A DNA stretch of 64,000 bases from Paracentrotus lividus (GCA_940671915.1 CALNVZ010003429.1:27146588-27210587); one strand, 5' to 3'. Positions 11,040 to 23,433 are shown, counted from the first letter of the stretch. Numbers and translations: made by a program. The notes: generated by a model not told the origin, from the letters alone.

Positions 11040-12460
11040 TTGTATAATGTGAGCGCGAAGCGCGAGCTGAAAATTTTCTCAATAATAGTGACATAAAATT
11101 GGGCATTTGTAGCATAATTCGAGCGCGAAACGAGGAAGGGGCTTAACTGGTTTGTTAAAGGGGAATCCAATCCAAGGAGAGAATCAACCTTAAAGGAAAG
11201 AGGAAAATGAGAGGAGCAATCTAAAAAAAGTTTCATCAAAATCGGTTATAAAATAAGAGAGTTATGGAAGTTTGAAAAGTCTAGTTGTTTCCTTCTATGG
11301 GGATCCTCAAATTGGCATCATCAGCTTCAAATGGCCAATCTTATGGACAAACTCTCCATTCATTTTGTACACAAATTTTCAGATTTTCCCCTTTTCTTTC
11401 GAAATATATCTTACCTCCTTCTGAGCTCAACATAATGTTGTGTGAAATATATATTTCGCCATCACATATTTTGAGCTCAGAAGTAAAGAAGACATACTTT
11501 GAAAGAAAATGGGGGAAAATCTGAAATTTGTGTAAAAAATGAATGGAGAGTTGTCCATAAGATCGGCCATTTTTGAAGCGAGATGCCAATTTGAGGATCC
11601 CCATAGAAGGAACAACTAGACTTTTCAAACTTCCATAACTCTCTTATTTTATAACTGATTTTGATGAAATTTTTTTAAGATTGCTCCTCTCATTTTCCTC
11701 TTTCATGTAAGGTTGATTCTCTCCTTGGGTTGGATTCCCCTTTAAAGGGGGACCATGATGATGTAATGGCTACATATAATACACACATGCATGCGTGTCA
11801 GTATCCACTAGTACATACTATCAAATTCTTTATGCGAGCGCGAAGCGCGAGCTAAAAATTTTCTCAATAATAGTGACATGAAATGGGACATATATTGTAG
11901 AATAATGCTAAGTTAAACACGGAACGGGAAGGGGCTATTCTGCTTTATTAAAGGGGCCATCATGATGTAATGTCTATAGATACACACACATGCACATTAT
12001 TACGCATATGAGTACTAGTACATCGTCGAATTTATAGGGCTGTAATGCGAGCGCGAAGCGCGAGCTTAAAATATTCTCAATAATATTCCACTGAAACATG
12101 GTATTTGTAGCGTTACATGACTATAAGCACGAAATTGATAGAGGGCTATAGGAGGTTTAACTAGTGATTAGAAGCGGAACATCATGACGTAATGCCAACA
12201 AACGCAAATCTATTTAAAAATGGACGAATTAGGGCAATATATTGTGCGAGCGGGAAGCGCGAGCTGAAATTTTTCTCAATAATAGTGACCTGATGAAACA
12301 AGATACTTGTAGCAACATTGGAGCACGAAACGGGGAGGGATTTAGTGTTTTAAACGTACCATCGTGGCATTAATACATGCATAAAAGATGAACAAAGTCA
12401 ACTGCAGTTTGCACTATCTTATATTATGCGAGCGCGAAGCGCGAGCTGAAAATTTTCACG
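11040..12460. repeat. tandem satellite of about 200 bp with GCGCGAAGCGCG core
   Basis: Five units each start with GAGCGCGAAGCGCGAGC or a close variant, at about 11,049, 11,834, 12,047, 12,246 and 12,428, followed by a conserved TTCTCAATAATAGTGAC block. The last three spacings are 213, 199 and 182 bp. The first unit is enlarged by the TTAA-flanked palindrome at 11,159-11,741. G runs lie just upstream at 10,869-10,882 and 10,981-10,989. No protein is implied. Confidence 0.8.
11159..11741. mobile_element. TTAA-flanked long palindrome MITE, 583 bp
   Basis: The left arm starts AGGGGAATCCAATCCAAGG; the right arm is its near-exact complement, with arms of about 285 bp meeting near 11,450. TTAA flanks both ends (11,155-11,158 and 11,742-11,745). 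The neighbouring satellite unit near 11,950 (TTTATTAAAGGGGCCATCATG) shows how the unit reads without the insertion. The high arm identity suggests recent insertion. A decayed relative lies at about 21,390-21,915. Confidence 0.8.
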
Positions 12461-12974
12461 CAAATTCTAACAGTTATCTGATATTTGATAGCAAAGTAGC
12501 GACTAATTTGAAAAGAGGGCATTTAGCCCCCAGAGAATAGTGAAAGTGTATTATATAATCAATGGTCCGAGTCCAAAAAAGTTACCTTGTCGATGAAGAG
12601 CCAAGCTAAGTGTTACAGACTCTTCAATATTCATTATTTATTTTATCAAAACCATCGTGGGTTATTGAGGGGGAATACTTATGACTTCAGTTTTACTTAT
12701 CGAGGCACCTGTCCGCCATTCACCCTGGGATCAATGCCTCTGATTATCATCGATTTGATTTTTTTTTCTAATTGTGAATAGTGAAACATCTGCGCTTCCA
12801 TTATCAACACGGTGTATTGTGCTACATGATTACTGAAGTATATAGGCACACACGAGGAAGATTAACGAAAGAGTGAGAACATTTTGGATTTTTGAATGTC
12901 AGAAATATGTATTTTAGACTGCAAAATAATATAATAATGTCATAAAAGTGTTTTGTATGATAACGAATTTGTTA
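12461..12974. other. unassigned spacer
   Basis: No gene or repeat was recognised between the satellite and the left arm of the large inverted repeat. Confidence 0.35.
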
Positions 12975-15900
12975 CGTGACGTCATCTAGACGCCATTTTG
13001 TAAAATCACATTATCAATTATAACTTTTTAACTAATAATCATTGATTAATCATATTTAGAACACATAAACTTCAAATTGAAGCGCATCTTTTAGAACTTA
13101 ATGCGCGCGCGTACGGGCGCGCATTAAGGAATTAGGCGCGCGCAAAAATTAAAAATGTTCAAAATCACTTTATGGCTGAAGTAGAGTACGTTTCAGGTCA
13201 TTTTAAGCATTTCAAGAAAAAATGCGCGCGCATTTATGCGCGTCGGCAAAGAATGCAGCTTCAGATCATCGATTTTTTGCTCTTAAGTAATCTTGATAAT
13301 ATTGACAACAATTTGACACCATAATCACTACTTTTTAGACTATTCATAACCAAATGATGGTCTCTTCAAGTTGGAACTACGCGCTCGCGAATTTTGTCAA
13401 TTTTGCCAAAATATGCCATTTTTGGCCAAAAACATGCCTACACAAAGCCTGAATAATTCTTCAGGATGAACAGCAACCCCCAATTATCTTTTCAGAGTTG
13501 GATACACCATCAATTGCAAATACATTTTGTTTTCATTGGCGTCAAAAATTGTCGCCAAATGAGCTGTGGCTGGTCTCAAATTGAAGATCGTCATGTTTCT
13601 AACAAAAAATAATTTGACAGCCTATTTGATAAATGCTTTCAACAGGATGAAAATTTTTAAAAACCGGTGTTTCAAAATCTAAAAATACTCAAAATCACCC
13701 CATATTCATACACAGGCCATTTCAAGCATTTTGAAAATTTCCGCGCGTTTTTGCGCGCTCTTTATAAATCGCGTAAAACTCCGGTTTTTTTTTCTTGAGT
13801 GGCAATTTAGACACTTCTCTTAGGAGTTTCTATATATTTTAAATCGTTTCCAGCCTACCATACGGTCGCACGCGCTCATCAAATTTCAAAATCCGCGCGT
13901 GCGTCAATGGGGCAAATAACGTAAAAACATAACAAAACATACGTCTTTAGAATCCTCCATAGCTCGTCAGAGAGGTCAAAACCCTATTTATTTTTTAACA
14001 TGTTCTCAAAGTTTATGACATAGTAAATATAATCTACTAATAAAATGTGGAGTCTAAGGAATAAAACATCGGCATATTCTCATGCTAACCCAAAATTTCA
14101 TTCAATCCAAATGTAGTTAACATGAGCATAAATATTGGTTGATTTTCTCCCAAATTCTTTTCATCAGTTGAATTGTGAAAGGTAATTAAAAATTAATGTA
14201 AATTCATCGCATTACACATTTCATTTTCTTCTTTTTCAAAAAGTTTATTTCACTCTCTCTGTCCGTTTCACTTTTGTTCTCTCTCTCCAGTTAGCTATTG
14301 CTGCATACTTTTTTGCATTACACATACATATCAGTACATACCACCGATAATTGTACGCATTACAACTATAATTTTTTTTATATAATTGATGAAATTACAC
14401 GTATATGTCAAGAATGGGTAAAAACAATATGAAGATAGGGAACGTGATCCAACCACGGCTGGAATAGGCTTCCTTCCATTATCATAACATGTTAACTATT
14501 TTATTAGGAAGGATTTATTTATTTCTTTATTTCCTTCCCATTTGGTGAAACAATACTCTCTGCATGTAATCAATCATATCGCAGCTTCCTGAAAGTTGGA
14601 ATAACAGGAAGTTATTTCAGGAATCAAAGGAAACATATTTTGGTGCAAAACAAACTTGAATGTCTCCACGTTTATCCTGATGCTTTTAAAATCTGGTTTT
14701 AATTTTTTGTATTGGGGTTTAACATATTCCCCCCCCCCCCCTATTTACGTTAAAGGAGAATTGTCCCTTTGTAGATAGTTGGCTTACTGTGGATTCAGAA
14801 GAATCAAATAAGCACATTAGTGAAGATTTGGTGAAAATCGGATAAATGATCAGAGTGTTATGAGTATTTGAATATTGCGATCTCTGATGACATAGGAAAT
14901 CTCCCAATGGCAACGCGGTCACCATTTGTGATGTCACAAAGGGAGAACTCCCCATAGGGTGTGCACAAAAACTATTCAAAATGTCTCCTTATTTTCATTC
15001 TAATGATAGAAAAGCTATCTATATATCCCATAAAAAGAATCTTTATTCTCCCTTTAGAATCGAGAAAAAATAGGATTTTATTACAATGTGTACAATAGAT
15101 ATGGGAAAGATCTCCCTGCATTACATCACACATCATGGTCGCGTTGCCTATTGGAAGATCTCCATATCATAAGTGATCTCAAAATCTAAAAAATCATATC
15201 TCTCTTATTCATTGCCTGATTTTTATGAAACTTTTACCAATATGTTTTGGGGGTTTGTCTCCATTCACTGAAGCCAAATTTCTCTAAGGGGATAAATTCC
15301 CCTTTAATAATTACATTTACGTTCAGTTAATTACCATATGGGATTTTCGAATTGTGTCGAGGTTGAGAGTTTATACAACGATTTCTGGACAAATAATAAT
15401 TATATCTATAATAGTTGCTTGAGTGCTCTTGGTCGATAGGCTGAACTTAACTTAAAATGCTTCGTTTCAGCCGACCAGTCGAGAGCAAAGAGTAGCAAGG
15501 ATATATTGGAACTCCATTCGTAAAGAATTATTATTATGCTTATTATTTGTGAAAAGATTCAATTGTTACCCTCTCATTCTCATAGGGGCAGCATGTCTAT
15601 ACAGAGTGAGTAAGAAAACGTCTCATTATTAGTTGTCTTGTGTGAAGCATGAGCATTAAATCTTAGGTTTCATGATAATTGGTAGAGCCATCCTCCCAGC
15701 ATTTTTTGTACCCTTTTCATTTGGTTCTTTGCACGCGCGACTGAGTAACAATCTCAAGAAGACTGCCGAATCTCAATTATGCCAAGTGGACGGATGAAAA
15801 TTAAAACAAATGATGAAAGAATATGTGTACGCATATAAACACACAACCTCTCACCACACATGCACAAACACACACACTAATCCTCCATCACACTTACATA

Positions 15901-16030
15901 CGTTATCACACACGCAACCACAAACACAGTAAATAATTCAGAATAACATTTCCCCTTTTCTGATCAAGCATTGATGTTTTGCTTACCATGATAATCATTT
16001 AATATTTGGGACTTATATATATAGTAATTC
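12975..16030 (+). repeat. left arm of a large inverted repeat
   Basis: The segment from GTGACGTCATCTAGACGCC (about 12,976) to TTGGGACTTATATA (about 16,020) is repeated in reverse order and complement in three blocks: 42,640-41,056, 29,698-29,182 and 19,208-18,228. It contains GCGCGCG-rich tracts (13,100-13,920), the TTAA palindrome at 14,754-15,303, and a CA-rich stretch at 15,840-15,930. This arm is continuous and so gives the empty state of both insertions in the other arm: TA at 15,055-15,056 and the ATTTTATTAGG region near 14,500. No coding exon was recognised. Confidence 0.8.
14754..15303. mobile_element. TTAA-flanked palindrome MITE within the left arm
   Basis: The ends are AGGAGAATTGTCCC at the left and GATAAATTCCCCT at the right, with TTAA at 14,750-14,753 and 15,304-15,307. 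The two halves are only loosely complementary (for example GGTCACCATTTGTGATG against CATCACACATCATGG), so it is older than the copy at 11,159. The reversed copy in the right arm has been split by a 9,973-bp element. Confidence 0.7.
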
Positions 16031-17224
16031 CCTAACAACTGCTTGTGGGTGTGATTGATGGTGTGTGTGTGTGGAGGGGTCTTTGAGTGTGTTTGTTGAG
16101 GATGTGGGTGTATATTTATGTGTGTATTGGATGTGTGTAAGTGTGTGTCTAGGGGTCGCATGTGAGTGTGTGTGGGTATGTACGTGGTTTGTGTATGTGT
16201 AAACGAGGGTATGTGTGGGTGTGTGTGTCTGTGTGCATGCAAATAAGTAATAAATTCTCAATTACATTATTCCTCACCTATAAGCCACTTGGTGCTAGTG
16301 AGTATTTTCTGTCTTTTGAAGATTATCTGTTATTCAGTCATGCACGCAAAGATCAAAATTAAAAGGGGACCAACATATTCTTGGAGGATGACTCTACCAC
16401 GACATTATCATGAAACCCATACTTTCATACTTTTCACAAGACAACTTCAAAATGATGAGACACTTTTCTTTTTTACTCACTCAGTACAATCCGAACACCC
16501 CTAAAATATGGATTACAAACTCTTGGAGGGTCATTTTTAATCTGACTAAGAACGTGGCTCACGTATATGAACAAAAAAGATAAATAAATAGATAGATTGA
16601 AAATAAGAGAATTGCACTAAGGTGTGGCTTGTATAGCTTCAAGATTTGTTATTGTTTTTCAGTATAACATACAAACATATGACTATTGATTTATAAACAG
16701 AATAAGAGAAAAAAAAAGAGGAAGAGCTTACACATTTAGTTGGCTATTGGATTTAAATTTCTGTTGAAAATTATCGTCATTGGCTATTTATTACGTCACC
16801 TTCCTCGTATCATTCCCCCCTTGCATACATTCCCTTTATATCGTTTTAATTAACATCGTGAATGACAATTAACAAGAAATTGTATAACTGTCTCTTGTTT
16901 CCCTCTTTATATTATTCTCTCTCTCTCTCTCTCTCTCTCTTTCCATTAATTTTTCTCTGTTATCAGTCCGACAATTTCTGCTCCGACGAATAGACAATAT
17001 TGGAACTTGTGATTTCTTTTTACGTTAATAGAAGAAATTCTTCAGGGTTTATTTCTTGTGTTTACGAAATGAAATTTAAACATCGTGCATTTTCTCTAAA
17101 AGTTTCTCCCTATAACGTCTGTTTCATTCGCTAATTAATTCTTGCTGCTTATTATACGAACATGTCTACAATAAGTTCTTTCGCATAATTTTTCTTTCTC
17201 ATTAACCACGTTAACTCGTTAATT
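16031..17224. other. centre of the inverted repeat, GT-rich then AT-rich
   Basis: 16,040-16,240 is a degenerate (TG)n tract with AC-type ORFs on the opposite strand, which I reject as genes. 16,919-16,940 is a (CT)n run. The rest is AT-rich with no gene evidence. 16,260-16,510 loosely repeats a motif from the left arm (for example ACGACATTATCATGAAACC), suggesting older duplication. Confidence 0.45.
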
Positions 17225-18130
17225 GTCTCGTTCTTTTTTCTTTATGTACAAATCTTGTAGACACGATAACCAAAAAAATATTGCATTAAAGTATTTCAAA
17301 TTTTCATCAATGATAGATCCTTATAAGATCTTAGCACTGAAATCTTTTGTAGCTCATTAGCATAATGTGACGTCATCTAGATGCCATTTTGTAAAATCAC
17401 ATTATCAATCATAACTTCATGACTAATAATCATTGATTAATCATATTTAATACACATAAACTTCAAATTGAAGCGCATATTTTGGGTCATGTTGCGCGCG
17501 CGTACATGTACGCATTAAGGAACTACGCGCGCGCAAAAATTAAATTGTTCAAAATCACTTTTTGGCTGAATTAGAATACGTTTCAGGTCATTTAAAGCAT
17601 TTCAAGAAAAAATGCACGCGCACGATTTTGCGCGCTTTTAGCGCATCGGGAAAGAATGTAGCTTCAGATTATCGATTTTTGGCTCTTAAAGTAATCTTGA
17701 TAATATTTACAACAAATTGACACCATAATCACTATTTTTAAACTATTCATAACCAAATGGGAGTTTCTTCAAGTTGGAACTACGCGCACGCGAATTTTGT
17801 AAATTTTACAAAAATATTTCATTTTTGGCCAAAAACATGCCTACGCAAAATCCTTAATAATTCTTCAGGATGAACGGAAACCCCCAATTATCTTTTCAGA
17901 GTTGGATACACCATCAGTTGCAAATTCCTTTTTCTTTTTTTAAAAATCTAAATCGAGTTTATATCAATAAATATTGGTCGATTTACTCCCACATTTTAAT
18001 AAGCCTTTTCATGCTATGGCTGAGTAAACTCTCAACCAGTTTAATTGTAAAACGAAATTCATGTAAATTTACCGCATTACAAATTTCACATATTAGTACA
18101 TACCACCGATAATTGTACGTGTTACAATTT
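17225..18130 (+). repeat. third, shortened copy of the arm's outer segment
   Basis: This repeats 12,975-14,370 in the same orientation, starting around AATGTGACGTCATCTAGATGCC at 17,366, but with several internal deletions. It shares about 140 bp of extra upstream sequence (TATGTACAAATCTTGTAGACA) with the right arm at 42,720 that the left arm lacks. The outer segment is thus a mobile or repeatedly duplicated unit rather than only an arm of one palindrome. Confidence 0.7.
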
Positions 18131-18227
18131 TAAGCTCTAGTTATTGTCTAAATCTTCTTTTTTCTTTTCTTTATTTTTTATGTACACTTCTTGTGCAGAT
18201 GATAACTCAAAAAATAATGCATTGTTA

Positions 18228-19208
18228 TCTTACAGACTATATAAGTCCCAAATATTAAATGATTATCATGGTATGCAAAACATCAATGCTTGATCAGAAA
18301 AGGGGAAATGTTGTTTTGAATTATTTACTGTGTTTGTGGTTGCGTGTGTGATAACGTACGTGTGGGTGATGGAGGATTGGTGTGTGTGTTTGTGCAAATG
18401 TGGTGAAAGGTTGTGTGTTTATGTGCGTACACATATTCTTTCATCATTTGTTTTAAATTTCATCCGTCCACTTGGCATAATTGAGATTCGGCAGTCTTCT
18501 TGAGATTGTTACTCAGTCGCACGTGCAAAGAACCAAATGAAAAGGGTACCAAAAAATGCTGGGAGGATGGCTCTACCAATTATCATGAAACCTAAGATTT
18601 AATGCTCATGCTTCACACAAGACAACTAATAATGAGACGTTTTCTTACTCACTCTGTATAGACATGCTGCCTCTATGAGAATGAGAGGGTAACAATTGAA
18701 TCTTTTCACAAATAATAAGCATAATAATAATTCTTTACGAATGGAGTTCCAATATATCCTTGCTACTCTTTGCTCTCGACTGGTCGGCTGAAACGAAGCA
18801 TTTTAAGTTAAGTTCAGCCTATCGACCGAGAGCACTCAAGCAACTATTATAGATATAATTATTATTTGTCCAGAAATCGTTGTATAAACTCTCAACCTCG
18901 ACACAATTCGAAAATCCCCTATTGTAATTAACTGAACTTAAATGTAATTATTAAAGGGGAATTTATCCCCTTAGAGAAATTTGGCTTCAGTGAATGGAGA
19001 CAAACCCCCAAAACATATTGGTAAAAGTTTCAGAAAAATCAGGCAATGAATAAGAGAGATATGATTTTTTAGATTTTGAGATCACTTATGATATGATATG
19101 GAGATCTTCCAATAGGCAACGCGACCATGATGTGTGATGTAATGCAGGGAGATCTTTCCCATATCTATTGTACACATTGTAATAAAATCCTCTTTTTTCT
19201 CGATTCTA
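18228..19208 (-). repeat. right arm of the large inverted repeat, part 1
   Basis: This is the inverse of about 15,056-16,030. It includes the CGAATGGAGTTCCAATATAT and GACTGGTCGGCTGAAACGAA blocks and half of the TTAA palindrome (from 18,955). Identity is high to the eye, with small indels. It stops abruptly at 19,208, where the TA-flanked element begins. Confidence 0.8.
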
Positions 19209-19694
19209 CACTCTCAGAACGCTGGTAAAAAAAAATGCATATTAAAACCAGTTGGTTAAAAATATTAACCAATAATGTATTAAAAAGAAAAGTTGGTTAA
19301 AAAACAAGTTGGTTAAACGTGAAAAAGCATGGGTTGGTTAAAAAAGCCCAATTCCATTTTTAACCAATAGTTGGTTAAAAAAATTGGTCACGTGGAAGAA
19401 AAACAACCAATGGGAAACGCGGATTTAACAAAGATACGCGCTCCGCTCCTCGCGCTAGAAATCTTGCGATTTTCATTTATACACGTAAGAGATATAGTGC
19501 GCCTATTCATTGCACGTACTTTGATTGCGACGACAACAGGGTTAAGGCCTCGTCACACCGAGTCCGGTCCGGGTCACGGCACGGGCTCCGGTCCGGTGAC
19601 CGGCACGGCAAAGCGTACCGTTGTCAACACGGTACACGGTCCGGTAGACGGCTCCCGTGATGCGTGCGCATCGCGGGAGCAATTATCAATGTTA

Positions 19695-20770
19695 CTATAG
19701 AAACCAGACTATATTATCACTCCCTCCATCCTCCCTGTTCTTTCTGCTTGTAACTCTTTCTCTCTTTTGTTTCACTATAATCCCTACCTGTCTCTTTGCT
19801 TTACGCTTCTAGTTTTTTCCCAAGTCTTGATGCTTTTCATTCTTTTCTTTTTTTTTCTCTCTCTCTCTGTCTTACTTAATACTCATCTCCCTCCCTTTTA
19901 TTTTTTTCCCGACCGTTTTGCTTCTTTTTTTTTTCTCTCTCTCTCTTGTTCACGCCTCCCTCTGTCCCTCCGCCACTCGACCAAAGTTCTTCAACTTTTC
20001 ATTTTTTTTTTCACTCTCTCCCTCCCACCCCCTCCCAATTATTACCAATGTTTCTATAGAAACCAGACTATATATCACTCCCTCCATCCTTCCTGTTCTT
20101 TCTGCTTGGAACTCTTTCTCTCTCATTTCACTATAATCCCTACTCTATTTCATCCATCCTACCCCCTCTTTTTGCTTTACACTTCCAGTTTCTTCCAAAG
20201 TCTTGATACTTTTCATTCCTTTTTTTCTCTCTCTCTGTCTTGTACTTATATGCTCATCTCCCTCCTTTTTATTTTCCCCAACCCTTTTGCTTCTTTTGTT
20301 CTCTCTCCTTTGTTCACACCTCCCTCCGTCCCTCCGCCACTCGACCAAAGTTCTTCAACTTTTCGTTTGTTTTTGTTTTTTCACTCTCTCCCTCCCAATT
20401 ACCAATGTTTCTATAGAAACCAGACTATATATCACTCCCTCCATCCTTCCTGTTCTTCCTGCTTGGAACTCTTTCTCTCTCATTTCACTATAATCCCTAC
20501 TCTATTTCATCCATCCTACCCCCTCTTTTTGCTTTACACTTCCAGTTTCTTCCAAAGTCTTGATGCTTTTCATTCCTTCTTTTTTTTTTCTCTCTCTCTC
20601 TGTCTTGTACTTATATACTCATCTCCCTCCTTTTATTTTCCCCAACCTTTTTGCTTCTTTTGTTCTCTCTCCTTTGTTCACACCTCCCTCCGTCCCTCGA
20701 CCAAAGTTCTTCAACTTTTCATTTTTTTTTCACTCTCTCCCTCCCAACCCCCTCCCTCTCTCTCTATCTC
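19695..20770 (+). repeat. polypyrimidine tandem repeat, about 358-bp unit
   Basis: CTATAGAAACCAGACTATAT recurs at about 19,695, 20,054 and 20,411, giving units of 359 and 357 bp with a partial third. The plus strand is almost all C and T, with many TCTCTC runs. A 356-codon frame (19,767-20,837) spans it, rich in Phe, Ser, Leu and Pro. I treat this as a consequence of stop-poor pyrimidine sequence, not a protein. Confidence 0.8.
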
Positions 20771-20837
20771 TCTAGCTCTCTCTCTCTCTCCGTCGTGTCT
20801 TAACTCTTCTTTCCGCCCTCCTCTCTTTCATGTTTGA

Positions 20838-21389
20838 ACTCGTCAACATTTTTCCCGACTTGTCCTAAATGTCATTATTCATCTCGTCTTTACACTCCCG
20901 TCTTTCAGTATGATCCGTCTCCGTCTATAAATTTTGAAACTCCCCCTCTCTTTCACCCCCCCCCCCCAAAAAAAAAAAAAAACTTTTCCCCTTGCCTTTC
21001 CTTTTCCTGCCATAGAAGAGAGATGTTATGATGATATCCTACCAGCAATTACCCACACAGACGAAATGTAGTAAATAACCAGTTTCATATGTTTTAATTA
21101 ATTAAAATTATAACCAAGAAGATAGTTCATCATCGGCATGATCGGTATGTATAGAATAAATATAGAAAATTTAAAGATATTAGTTTTTAATAGTCAGATA
21201 CTGTTTGCATGTCAACTTACAATAATGCCAACATGCAGGGTATGATAAATTATATTTTGACTGCAGTAACAAATTACTTTTGCAATTCTTCTGGTTATAG
21301 ATGGATTAAAACTAAATTTGAAATAAATTAAGTATATGCATACTGTAACTAATCTTAAACTAAATTATTTTCTTATATCATTACATTTT
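20838..21389. other. unassigned spacer in the inner element
   Basis: A C-then-A homopolymer pair lies at about 20,957-20,981. Otherwise it is AT-rich with no recognised feature. Confidence 0.35.
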
Positions 21390-21915
21390 GGGGTATCCAA
21401 TCCAAGGAGAGAATCTACTTATTTCATAGAAAATATGAGAGGGCAATTTAACAAAAGTTTCAGCAAAATAAAGAATATACACAAAAAAAAAAAAAAAAAA
21501 AAAAAAGGTTTAAAAAGTCTTGTTGTACTAATTACGGGGATACTTAAACTTGTAAAAATGCTTCAAAATGACTCACTTTTTAGACCACTCTCCCTTTTTT
21601 CTTTTTTTCTTTTTTTTTTAAACACATATTTATATATTTACTCCTTTATTTCTCAAATTTCTGATTGTCTTCTTCTAAACTTGACATATAGGATGTGGAA
21701 TAAAATCTCAAAAATGTGTACAAAATAAATGGAGAGTTGTCCACAGAATTAGCCACATTGAACTAATTTTGCCAATTTCAGTATCCCCATAGAAAGTACA
21801 AGACAACTTCCTTAACCCTCTTATTTCATAACCAGTTTTTATGTATGTATATGCATATTTCGTTCTTCTAATTTTATTATTTCTCATAATATTGAGTCCC
21901 TTCTTAGTTGGATCT
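21390..21915. mobile_element. decayed relative of the TTAA palindrome MITE
   Basis: The left part has TATCCAATCCAAGGAGAGAA and the right part has TGGAGAGTTGTCCAC, CAGTATCCCCATAGAAAG and a diverged TCTTAGTTGGATC end. These match segments of the element at 11,159-11,741 in the same inverted order. It is interrupted by poly-A (about 21,483-21,506) and T-rich tracts. No intact termini remain. Confidence 0.6.
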
Positions 21916-21953
21916 TGATTGAACATCTTTGTTCTTAGTATCTTTGAAGTCAT

Positions 21954-22046
21954 GTGATTACCCTCCTAGCTACATTTCTAGCAATCTGAAATATATATCA
22001 GATATATATTTCAGATTGCTAGAAATGTAGCTAGGAGGGTAATCAC
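21954..22046. repeat. perfect 93-bp palindrome, 46-bp arms, 1-nt centre
   Basis: 21,954-21,999 (starting GTGATTACCCTCCTAGCTAC) is the exact complement of 22,001-22,046, with a single A at 22,000 between. It lies 41 bp downstream of the end of the candidate minus-strand exon at 22,087-22,191. Arms without a single mismatch imply either a very recent fold-back event, maintenance by conversion, or a fold-back artefact in the assembly. Confidence 0.9.
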
Positions 22047-22086
22047 AATAATATTAACAAAATGAAAAGTAGTGTAAAAATCCATA

Positions 22087-22191
22087 TTAAATTTTATTTA
22101 AAGGTTTGGTTAAGTGTTCCTCCTCTGAAATCTGGCCTGGGTACCTCATGTAGGACAGGTTATAATTCAGTTCAACACCAACTCTGATTTC
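22087..22191 (-). CDS. candidate terminal exon, unknown or part of the vWA-like gene
   Basis: A TTTGACAG acceptor is followed by 34 codons and TAA at 22,089-22,087. The peptide runs EIRVGVELNYNLSYMRYPGQ and then ISEEEHLTKPLNKI, which reads like real protein. An AATAAA overlaps the last codons. It lies downstream of the exons at 23,434-23,705 and 22,618-22,732, but its phase (0) does not fit directly after the phase-1 donor of the latter, so either an exon between them was missed or this belongs elsewhere. Confidence 0.35.
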   Translation of the reverse strand, partial: EIRVGVELNYNLSYMRYPGQISEEEHLTKPLNKI

Positions 22192-22617
22192 CTGTCAAAT
22201 GAAAACAATTGAAAAACATCTTTGTTAATGATGATCTGGATTTGCATTTTCTAAATCATGATAAATTCATTTTGCTATTCTATTTACTTTTAATGTGTAT
22301 GTTAATCAGAATAATACCAGCTGGAAAAGACAGTCCTCAAATATCTCTCTGTATTTCTCTTCAGATAAATACCCATAAAGTGTTTGAACTATAAAAGTAT
22401 AAAGGCGTAAAACTGGAGTGTGAAGGGGGTTTGAAAACAAAAGGCCAACTGTCCTTTTATGTGCATTATACAGCATATAACTTTCTGAACAACATGAACA
22501 AAGGCACCAAACTATCATGATCCTAAAAAACAAAATGGACAGCGTGCTTATATTTGATGCAAAATGATGTCAAAAAATATATTGAGTAAGGCAAATAAAT
22601 GGGTTTTGGTTACTTAC

Positions 22618-22732
22618 CATAGACCATTTCCAACTTGGATGCAAATTGTTTGGAAAGTCTAAACTTGAAGTCCATGAATATGATGAAGATGACTATCGTA
22701 AAGAGCATGGCATACAGCTGTTTGAAGCTCAC
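22618..22732 (-). pseudogene. vWA-like exon 2 (probable apolipophorin-like fragment)
   Basis: Acceptor ...TTGTCTTAG at 22,733 and donor GTAAGTAAC after 22,618. It is 115 bp, entering in phase 0 and leaving in phase 1. The peptide starts VSFKQLYAMLFTIVIF and contains FMDFKFRLSKQFASK. It continues in frame from the end of the exon at 23,434-23,705 (ECYELDTK | VSFKQL). In large lipid-transfer proteins I recall a similar segment after the CxxC strand of a von Willebrand A-like domain. Family assignment is by remembered pattern, so tentative. Confidence 0.4.
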
Positions 22733-23433
22733 CTAAGACAAGAGAGAAGGCATGACACATAATTAAAGGCTTTGGTTATTAATAAATTTATTTATTAATA
22801 AATTTCAGGCCATATACCACTATATTAAATTATTTGCCCTTTAGTATTTTTCATATGGTTTGAATTTATTTATTAGACTTCACCAGTAAAATGTACATGG
22901 TTTGTATGTTCCTTTGGTATCAATGATAAGGACAACGATAACAATAATCATTGGTATTATTTACCTTGATTTACCTTATGCAACATGCTCTTTTTTTCCT
23001 CTCTCTTTTTTCTTTTTTATTTACTACTTTTTTAAAAACTCACTTTCTTAAGCTTGCCAAAGGTAAAAACAATCAAATCAATCATTTTAAATGATCAGTA
23101 GTTAATATCAGCTAACAATGAAGTCTGACAAATGAAGAAAAAACAAATTTGCAAATCTTTCTACAAGATTGGGGTGGGAACCAACATACTTAGTAACCGG
23201 AGAGAGAGAGAGAGAGAGAGAGAGGACTACAGATTTCAAAGTGAAAAATGAGGTATTAGTTTATTTTTGGTAACGTATAATGCAATGCAATATTTCAAGT
23301 TGAAAAACAAAACTTGAATATAAATAAATAAAATTTGAAGATATATTAACAGAATTCAATAAAAACCAATAGAACCCAGGATGAAGAAACCAAAATAAAT
23401 ATGATTTCAATGCAATGGGTCAATCTCACATAC

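Noticed and set aside
11040-12460. Possible CRISPR-like array
   Set aside because: Units of about 200 bp with related, not unique, intervals; eukaryotic satellite. The same reasoning excludes the 35-36 kb and 44-47 kb arrays.
15964-16261. His/Thr-rich ORFs on minus
   Set aside because: Reading frames through a (TG)n/(CA)n tract; the same for 52,826-53,226.
19767-20837. 356-codon plus-strand ORF
   Set aside because: It lies in a C/T-only tandem repeat whose 357-359-bp unit is not frame-preserving; composition is Phe/Ser/Leu/Pro from TTY, TCN and CTN codons. No splice or start context.
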